Assembly (NCBI GenBank): GCA_947253135.1
Contig: CAMXYS010000013.1
Location: 1 to 20,287 of the forward strand
From: an uncultured Clostridia bacterium
GTDB lineage: Bacteria; Bacillota; Clostridia; Saccharofermentanales; Fastidiosipilaceae
Length of the DNA stretch: 20,287 nucleotides
Reading direction: 5' to 3'
The number at the start of each line of letters is the position of its first letter. The first letter of the stretch is position 1. Shown one piece after another: positions 15,181-20,287 of the stretch. The notes under the pieces are model-generated. The model had not been told where the DNA came from, did no database searches, and saw only the letters and a list, made by a program, of their open reading frames with translations. The translations under genes were made by a program, and so were the position numbers.

Positions 15181-16107
15181 CTAAAACTCCTTCAGATAAT
15201 CTAAAACTTTAGTCCTTAACAGCTTAGGTAAGTGACGGTCGTCTTTCAAGTGGCCGTTGCAGGCAAAGAGGACATCAGCTTCTGCTATATAATAGACCAA
15301 TTGACCATAAATTCCGGCCAGGCAAAAATCGCTGTTGTTGTAGCACCAAGTAAAAAGGCCATAAGTTCTGGTGGGGTTTTCTGCTGCCGGAGCCGGCAGT
15401 TGCGGTGTGACCATCAAGTCGACGCTTGCCGGGCTGAGGACAGTTTGTTGTCCCCAGTGCCCACCGGCGGCCAAAAGAAGCCCGATTTTTCCGATATCAT
15501 CGGTCGTCAGCATGATGCCGGAAGAGCCGAACAGGCGGCCTTGCGGGTCCGTCAGATACTCGGGTGAGGCGATGTTAAGGGGGGTAAAGAGATATTTATT
15601 TAAAAAATCCGGCAAGTTTTCAGCATAGGCTCGCTGCTGGATAATCCGTTCACAAATTAAACCGACAATGTAGGGGTAGCTGTTGGTGTAATTTACTGTT
15701 TTTCCGGGTGGATCGATGAAGGGCAGCCGGAGGGCGTGGTCCAGCCAATCGGCCTGGGGGTTGTGGCGGCGGTAGTTTTCCATTAGTTGAAAGCTTTCTT
15801 GTCCGGCTGACATAGTCAAACAGTTGTACAGGCTGACGTCGGTCCACAAAGCTGCTGTTTGACGGTCACAGAGATCAGTTCGCTTGAGCAGTTGATCCAT
15901 GTGGTCACTCAAATTTAAATCAGATTTTTCAACCAGCATGAGGGTGGCTAAGGCAATGATTGTCTTAGTAATTGATTTTTGATTGAGGGAAACCGGTGTC
16001 ACGCGGTCCCAGCCGGCCACCAGTCGGTCCGACCGGTAGATGCGCAAGTGGTCGAGGCCCTTTATTTCCGGATTGAAAATTTTAATTTCATCAGACAAAG
16101 TATCCAT
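15181..16107 (-). CDS. Serine hydrolase, class C beta-lactamase fold
   Basis: Penicillin-binding-protein/AmpC-like serine hydrolase, 308 residues. The SxxK motif is SITK (S45 nucleophile, K48), the second motif is YTN (140-142), and GIYGQ near the C-terminus fills the place of the third. SGIMLTTDDIGKIGLLLAAGG is the usual family block. No signal peptide or membrane segment is present, so it should stay in the cytoplasm, unlike true penicillin-binding proteins or lactamases; an esterase or amide hydrolase acting on an internal substrate is more likely. The ATG (16105-16107) has AAAGGAAC upstream on the minus strand. It is first in a two-gene operon with the MBL-fold hydrolase, which suggests linked steps or detoxification of related compounds. 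Confidence 0.88.
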   Translation of the reverse strand: MDTLSDEIKIFNPEIKGLDHLRIYRSDRLVAGWDRVTPVSLNQKSITKTIIALATLMLVEKSDLNLSDHMDQLLKRTDLCDRQTAALWTDVSLYNCLTMSAGQESFQLMENYRRHNPQADWLDHALRLPFIDPPGKTVNYTNSYPYIVGLICERIIQQRAYAENLPDFLNKYLFTPLNIASPEYLTDPQGRLFGSSGIMLTTDDIGKIGLLLAAGGHWGQQTVLSPASVDLMVTPQLPAPAAENPTRTYGLFTWCYNNSDFCLAGIYGQLVYYIAEADVLFACNGHLKDDRHLPKLLRTKVLDYLKEF

Positions 16108-16138
16108 CTTTGTTCCTTTCTAGCTTCTCGCAACCGCT

Positions 16139-16144
16139 ATTATA
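16139..16144 (-). promoter_or_regulatory. Probable -10 box for the minus-strand hydrolase pair
   Basis: Read on the minus strand this is TATAAT, 31 bases before the hydrolase ATG. The region further upstream has no clear TTGACA at normal spacing. Confidence 0.5.
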
Positions 16145-16186
16145 TACAAATTCGGATGATATTTTGTGATAGGATAAAGAAGGTGT

Positions 16187-16210
16187 AAAAGAGAAAAATA
16201 AAGCTCTTTT
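16187..16210 (+). promoter_or_regulatory. Small hairpin just ahead of the 16215 start
   Basis: AAAAGAG (16187-16193) can pair with CTCTTTT (16204-16210) over a ten-base A-rich loop. It ends four bases before the first ATG of the next gene, which has no good ribosome site. It might limit ribosome access; it may also be chance. Confidence 0.3.
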
Positions 16211-16214
16211 CGGG

Positions 16215-17177
16215 ATGGTACAGCTTATGTGGAAAAAATATAGAAAAGGTTCGCTGGTGGCCGTTTTGGCCATTGTCATCGTCGGCCTTATCTTAACGGG
16301 TTCATTCTTGGGCTTGCGTCAATCTGAGGCTAAAACTGATGGCAGTTCACAGTCGGATGGAACCGCCGGATCCTCCGGGCAGTCACTAGACTGTTCGCTC
16401 TCGGCGACCACAGAGGCGGTCGATCCGGCGGAAACGGTAACTCCGTCCATGTTGGAGGCTCTGGGCAAAAAAACTGAACCGGCGCAGCGTACGTCTCGAC
16501 CTTTAAGGCCTCTACCGGAATTGGCTGACCTGCGGGCGGAATTACTGCAGCGAGCAGCGACCATTCGGTCGGTCCGAGAGGAAGTGCACCTGACCGGAGC
16601 ATTACAGCAAAACGGAACGTCTGAAACCTATGACCAATCTTTTTTCATGGACTACTATCCGCAGAAGCGTGAGATGGTGCAGATGTTACAAGATCGGCAA
16701 GGTCAGCTTTTTCGTCTGGTTAAAAAGGACGATACTCTTTATACCACTGATGATATGCAGCACTTTCTGCCTTATGATGAGCAGCAAGGCAGCCCGGTTA
16801 TTTTTCACTACCCTGATTTTTTAGCCTTTTTAAAAGATGATGCCATGGACATGAAAGAAACAGACGGGGGCAGCCTACTCTCCTTTACTTACACCGGTGA
16901 TCGTGAGCCATATCGGGCAATTTGTGCTCAATTATTTGCTGTGGATGAGCGCGCCTTCGCCCAAAGTGCCGGCATTTATATGGATATCACTCTCAATTTC
17001 AGCCGCGATAAGGGAGACCTGGCCTCCGGAGTTATAGACATCAAGACAAAGGGGGAGGCCGAGCAACTTCACTTGCGCTACGATTTCACCTTCAGCCAGT
17101 TTAATAACTTGCGGATGCTCCCTGCAAATTTATCCTCAGTCGGCTCAGTCCCTGGCCAAAATAAAATCACCGAGTGA
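16215..17177 (+). CDS. Signal-anchored protein of unknown function
   Basis: I do not recognise this protein firmly. It has 320 residues: a basic start (KKYRKG), one hydrophobic segment (about 13-33), then a Ser/Gly/Ala-rich linker (36-100), then a mixed alpha/beta domain (about 100-305) containing FMDYYPQKREMVQM, a TLYTTDDMQHFLPYD stretch and alternating beta-rich C-terminal strands. There is no lipobox cysteine after the hydrophobic segment, so it is probably anchored N-in with the domain outside the cell. The domain loosely recalls DUF6612 or LolA/LppX-like lipid-binding folds, but this is impression only. Start is uncertain: ATG 16215 has weak ribosome binding, while ATG 16227 (MWKKYRKG) has GGGATGG (16212-16218) eight bases upstream and gives a more usual signal start. 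The glgX gene follows after 42 bases. Confidence 0.75.
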   Translation: MVQLMWKKYRKGSLVAVLAIVIVGLILTGSFLGLRQSEAKTDGSSQSDGTAGSSGQSLDCSLSATTEAVDPAETVTPSMLEALGKKTEPAQRTSRPLRPLPELADLRAELLQRAATIRSVREEVHLTGALQQNGTSETYDQSFFMDYYPQKREMVQMLQDRQGQLFRLVKKDDTLYTTDDMQHFLPYDEQQGSPVIFHYPDFLAFLKDDAMDMKETDGGSLLSFTYTGDREPYRAICAQLFAVDERAFAQSAGIYMDITLNFSRDKGDLASGVIDIKTKGEAEQLHLRYDFTFSQFNNLRMLPANLSSVGSVPGQNKITE

Positions 17178-17219
17178 CTTGTAAGCGGCTGGGACAGAAA
17201 AAGAAATTCAGGTGGGTTT

Positions 17220-19355
17220 ATGTTGTTACATCCGAGTGTCGCTAAACAGAATCTTCATCCTTTGGAGTTTCGCTCCGGATATGGCTTGCGCCCCGGTAAT
17301 TTTGGCATTAACGGTGCCATTGTTGTCCCGGGTGGTGTCAGTTTTACACTCCGGTCCGAACGGGCGACCGGTTGTGAATTACTTCTATTTAAAAGACAGG
17401 CAGAAGAGCCTTATGCGGTTATTCCTTTTCCAGACAGCTATAAAGTCGGCAATGTTTTTTCCATGATCGTTTTTGGTCTGGATATCAGTGAATTTGAATA
17501 TTGTTTCCGCCTGTCCGGCCCTTATGACCCGGCCGCCGGCTTGCTGTTCGATGCTAAGTGTCCCTTGCTGGATCCCTATGCCAAGGCTGTGACAGGCCAA
17601 AGCACCTGGGGAGAAAAAGGACACACAGACCTCTTCCCTTATCGGGCACGGGTTGTCAGCAGTGATTTTGAGTGGCGGGACGAAGTCAACCCCCTCATAC
17701 CCATGAGTGACTTAATTATTTATGAATTACATGTGCGTGGTTTTACGAAAGATCCTTCTGCCGCTGTGTCGGCACCGGGGACCTTTCGTGGCCTCCAGGA
17801 AAAGATCCCTTACTTGAAGCAACTGGGCGTAAATGCCGTAGAATTGATGCCGATTTTTGAATTCGATGAATTGAATGATCTACGCGAATATAAGGGAGAA
17901 AAATTAGTTGATTATTGGGGCTACAACCCTGTTTCTTTTTTTGCACCCAATACCGCCTACGCAGCTAGTCGTGAGTTCAACCGGGAGGGAGATGAGTTAA
18001 AATCTTTAATTCGGGAGTTACACCACAATGGTATTGAGGTCTTTTTAGATGTTGTCTACAACCACACGGCTGAAGGCGATGAAAATGGACCTGTCATTAA
18101 TTTTAAGGGTGTTGATAATCAAATTTATTATCTTTTGGGTCCGGACGGGCGCTATCTAAATTTCAGCGGTTGCGGCAACACAGTCAATTGCAATCATCCG
18201 ATTGTCCGCGAGCTGATTCAGGAAAGTTTGCGCTATTGGGCAACCGAATACCGCGTTGACGGCTTTCGTTTTGACTTGGCCTCTATACTGGCCCGTGGTG
18301 AGAACGGTGATCCTCTGCAAAATCCCCCGCTCCTAGAAAGTCTGGCCCGGGATCCGCTTTTGTCCAATGTCAAATTGGTTGCAGAAGCCTGGGATGCAGC
18401 CGGCATGTACCAGGTTGGCAATTTCCCTTCATGGAAGCGTTGGTCAGAATGGAATGGCCGTTACCGGGACGATATGCGCTGCTTCTTAAAGGGGGACGGT
18501 GGTTATGCGGAGACTGCCACTCGAAGGATTTTAGGTTCAAGCGATATCTATAATAAAGATTTGCGGGGGCGGGATGCCTCGGTCAATTTTTTGACCTGTC
18601 ACGACGGCTTTACTCTTCATGACCTCTACGCCTATAACGAAAAACACAACTTGGCTAACGGCTGGGACAATACAGACGGTGAAAATAATAACAACAGCTG
18701 GAATTGCGGAGCGGAGGGGGAGACGGATGATCCGTTGATTTTGGCCTTGCGGCGGCGTTTACAAAAGAATGCCTTTGCCAGCCTTTTATGCAGCCGGGGA
18801 ACACCGCTTTTTCTGGCCGGTGATGAATTCGGCAACAGCCAGCAGGGGAACAACAACCCCTACTGTCAAGACAATGAGGTGAGCTGGTTAAATTGGCAGG
18901 ACCTGGAGACGAATCGAGACTTGTTTGACTTTGTTCGCGCCATGATCCGCCTGCGCAAACACTATTCCTTGTTGCGGCGCAGCAACGGTGTGCCGCATTG
19001 CGGTTACCCCGAAAAATCATTACACGGCCACCGTCCCTATGAATTAGATAGCCGGCACGAGAGCCGTTATGCCGGCATTATGTTGGCCGGCCCTCTGGCG
19101 GGGAGCGGATTTTCACCAGAGCGCAGCTGTGATGAATTTATATATCTGGGTTTTAATATGCACTGGGAGGAGGCCGACATCGAATTGCCGGTTCTGCCGG
19201 ACCGTTACATGTGGAAGTTAATGCTCGACACAGCGGCTCCGGCCGGCCGGGAGATCAGTGCAGCTGAGGCTGCAGCGCCCCTGGTAGACGGCCGTTTCAG
19301 GGCTGACGATCGCTCTGTTTTTATGCTGGTAGGCAAGCATGAATTGGTTCGCTAG
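17220..19355 (+). CDS. glgX: Glycogen debranching enzyme (GlgX/isoamylase type)
   Basis: GH13 isoamylase-type enzyme, 711 residues, that hydrolyses alpha-1,6 branch points in glycogen or limit dextrin, in the cytoplasm (no signal peptide). The N-terminal CBM48-like domain (about 18-115) is followed by the barrel, with YELHVRGFT (168-176), DVVYNHTAEGDENGP (277-291), GFRFDLAS with nucleophile D352, VAEAWD with acid/base E389, and TCHDGFTLHDL with D462. The Asn-rich NTDGENNNNSWNCGAEG block (484-500) is a hallmark of this subfamily, and AGDEFGNSQQGNNNPYCQD (533-551) confirms it. The ATG at 17220 has AGGTGGG (17210-17216) upstream. It sits 19 bases ahead of the amylase gene, so the two are likely co-transcribed. 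True debranching against pullulan/amylopectin specificity cannot be told from sequence. Confidence 0.93.
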   Translation: MLLHPSVAKQNLHPLEFRSGYGLRPGNFGINGAIVVPGGVSFTLRSERATGCELLLFKRQAEEPYAVIPFPDSYKVGNVFSMIVFGLDISEFEYCFRLSGPYDPAAGLLFDAKCPLLDPYAKAVTGQSTWGEKGHTDLFPYRARVVSSDFEWRDEVNPLIPMSDLIIYELHVRGFTKDPSAAVSAPGTFRGLQEKIPYLKQLGVNAVELMPIFEFDELNDLREYKGEKLVDYWGYNPVSFFAPNTAYAASREFNREGDELKSLIRELHHNGIEVFLDVVYNHTAEGDENGPVINFKGVDNQIYYLLGPDGRYLNFSGCGNTVNCNHPIVRELIQESLRYWATEYRVDGFRFDLASILARGENGDPLQNPPLLESLARDPLLSNVKLVAEAWDAAGMYQVGNFPSWKRWSEWNGRYRDDMRCFLKGDGGYAETATRRILGSSDIYNKDLRGRDASVNFLTCHDGFTLHDLYAYNEKHNLANGWDNTDGENNNNSWNCGAEGETDDPLILALRRRLQKNAFASLLCSRGTPLFLAGDEFGNSQQGNNNPYCQDNEVSWLNWQDLETNRDLFDFVRAMIRLRKHYSLLRRSNGVPHCGYPEKSLHGHRPYELDSRHESRYAGIMLAGPLAGSGFSPERSCDEFIYLGFNMHWEEADIELPVLPDRYMWKLMLDTAAPAGREISAAEAAAPLVDGRFRADDRSVFMLVGKHELVR

Positions 19356-19374
19356 GAGCCTGAAGGGAAAGACC

Positions 19375-20287
19375 ATGTGGTATAACGAAGCTATTATTTA
19401 TCAAATATACCCCCTGGGTTTGTGTGGCGTTGCCGGACAGAACAATTGTGTGGAGCCGGCTGTGCCCGGCCCGATCAGGCAGGTCGAGCACTGGTTAGCT
19501 CACCTGCAGGCTTTGGGGGTTACGACTATTTTATTCAACCCGCTTTTTGACAGTGACGCCCACGGTTACGACACCCGAGATTTTGCCCGCCTGGACCCCC
19601 GTCTCGGCACAGAAAAAGACCTGGTGGAACTTTGCCGCGCCATCAAAAAAGCCGGCTTCCACCTTCTTTTTGACGGTGTTTTCAACCATGTCGGGAGGGG
19701 CTTTGGGGCTTTTAAAGACGTGCGGGAAAAAAGAGAAAGATCGGCCTATAAGGATTGGTTTCTGCTCAATTTCTCCGGTGACAGCAACTACGGTGACGGC
19801 TTTTGGTACGAGGGTTGGGAAGGGCATTTCGACTTAGTTAAACTCAACTTAAAAAATCCGCAAGTGACAGCGTATTTGCTGGATCAGGTGGACCGTTGGC
19901 GCCGAGATTACGGGATAGACGGGCTGAGATTGGATGTGGCCTATACATTGGACCGAGATTTTTTGAGTTCCCTGAGGTTACACTGTGATAAAATCGCACC
20001 CGACTTTTTTTTGACCGGGGAAATGATCCATGGAAATTACAATGAGATTGTCAACGACAGAGGCTGCCATTCGGCCACTAACTATGAATGCGCCAAGGGT
20101 TTGTTGTCTGCCTTTAACAGCAGGAATCTCTTTGAAATAGCCCACTCTCTACAGCGGCAGTTTAACGATGAGCCCTGGGCTCTTTACAAAGGCTGTAACA
20201 CCTTGCTCTCCTTTGTCGACAACCACGATATCAGCCGAGCGGCCAGCGTGGTGACAGACCCGTGTTACCTGCCTTTGATCTATGCCC
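19375..20287 (+). CDS. Intracellular GH13 alpha-amylase family enzyme (3' end outside window)
   Basis: First 304 residues of a GH13 hydrolase; the frame is open to the right edge. No signal peptide and no N-terminal carbohydrate-binding or cyclodextrinase-type domain: the catalytic barrel starts at once with WYNEAIIYQIYPLG. Four family regions are visible: DGVFNHV (100-106); GLRLDVAY with nucleophile D187; TGEMIHG with acid/base E216; FVDNHD with D285. HGYDTRDF (63-70) replaces the usual GYxxxDY. The ATG has GAAGGGA (19362-19368) six bases upstream and follows glgX by 19 bases. It probably cuts maltodextrins released from stored glycogen; alpha-amylase, neopullulanase-like or transferase activity cannot be separated without the C-terminal part. 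Confidence 0.92.
   Translation, partial: MWYNEAIIYQIYPLGLCGVAGQNNCVEPAVPGPIRQVEHWLAHLQALGVTTILFNPLFDSDAHGYDTRDFARLDPRLGTEKDLVELCRAIKKAGFHLLFDGVFNHVGRGFGAFKDVREKRERSAYKDWFLLNFSGDSNYGDGFWYEGWEGHFDLVKLNLKNPQVTAYLLDQVDRWRRDYGIDGLRLDVAYTLDRDFLSSLRLHCDKIAPDFFLTGEMIHGNYNEIVNDRGCHSATNYECAKGLLSAFNSRNLFEIAHSLQRQFNDEPWALYKGCNTLLSFVDNHDISRAASVVTDPCYLPLIYA

Noticed and set aside
14550..16107. Reading the two lactamase-fold genes as antibiotic resistance
   Set aside because: The serine enzyme lacks a signal peptide and a clear KTG motif, and the metal enzyme has glyoxalase II-like motifs, so resistance is not supported.
1..20287. Mobile element, CRISPR, tRNA or rRNA
   Set aside because: No transposase, integrase, repeat-spacer pattern, tRNA-like clover-leaf or rRNA signature was noticed on either strand by reading; a tRNAscan or Rfam search could confirm.

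Overview
The window reads as chromosomal DNA from an anaerobic, fermentative member of the Bacillota (Clostridia-like) with roughly balanced GC. This is an inference: a bacterial V-type ATPase operon, strong AGGAGG-type ribosome binding sites, a class V aminotransferase beside serA, and intracellular glycogen enzymes all fit that group. No rRNA, tRNA, CRISPR array, insertion sequence, integrase or phage gene was seen. There is no gene-free stretch over 300 bases; the longest gap is about 150 bases.

Layout. (1) Bases 1-4858, plus strand: the end of a V/A-type ATPase operon in the order C (cut by the window edge), F, A, B, D, closed by an intrinsic terminator near 4894-4925. (2) Bases 5012-7689, plus strand: a two-gene serine-type operon, a class V aminotransferase overlapping a long ACT-domain D-3-phosphoglycerate dehydrogenase (serA), with its own -10 box in front and a strong terminator behind. 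(3) Bases 7807-14526, plus strand: a tightly packed five-gene unit: glycogen branching enzyme (glgB), a short-chain dehydrogenase, an HSL-type alpha/beta hydrolase, a very long condensation-fold acyltransferase and a zinc-ribbon membrane protein. The first four genes overlap at start/stop codons and the fifth follows after 22 bases. (4) Bases 14550-16107, minus strand: a serine beta-lactamase-fold hydrolase followed by a glyoxalase II-like metallo-beta-lactamase-fold hydrolase. (5) Bases 16215-20287, plus strand: a signal-anchored protein of unknown function, a glycogen debranching enzyme (glgX type), and the first 304 residues of an intracellular GH13 alpha-amylase that runs off the right edge.

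How they fit together. The ATPase uses A3B3 hexamer ATP turnover to drive, or be driven by, an ion-translocating rotor through the D/F shaft; the membrane subunits lie outside the window. The aminotransferase and SerA probably carry out the first two steps of serine synthesis. GlgB, GlgX and the amylase have no signal peptides and together suggest synthesis and breakdown of a cytoplasmic storage glucan. The dehydrogenase/hydrolase/acyltransferase/zinc-ribbon set looks like an acyl-transfer or lipid-modification module that has become translationally coupled to glgB; its substrate is unknown and it is the best candidate here for an undescribed system.

The most striking sequence oddities are Ala/Glu/Thr/Pro-rich low-complexity segments: a split insertion of roughly 180 residues and an acidic tail of about 155 residues in the acyltransferase, and a ~39-residue insertion in the middle of ATPase subunit D.
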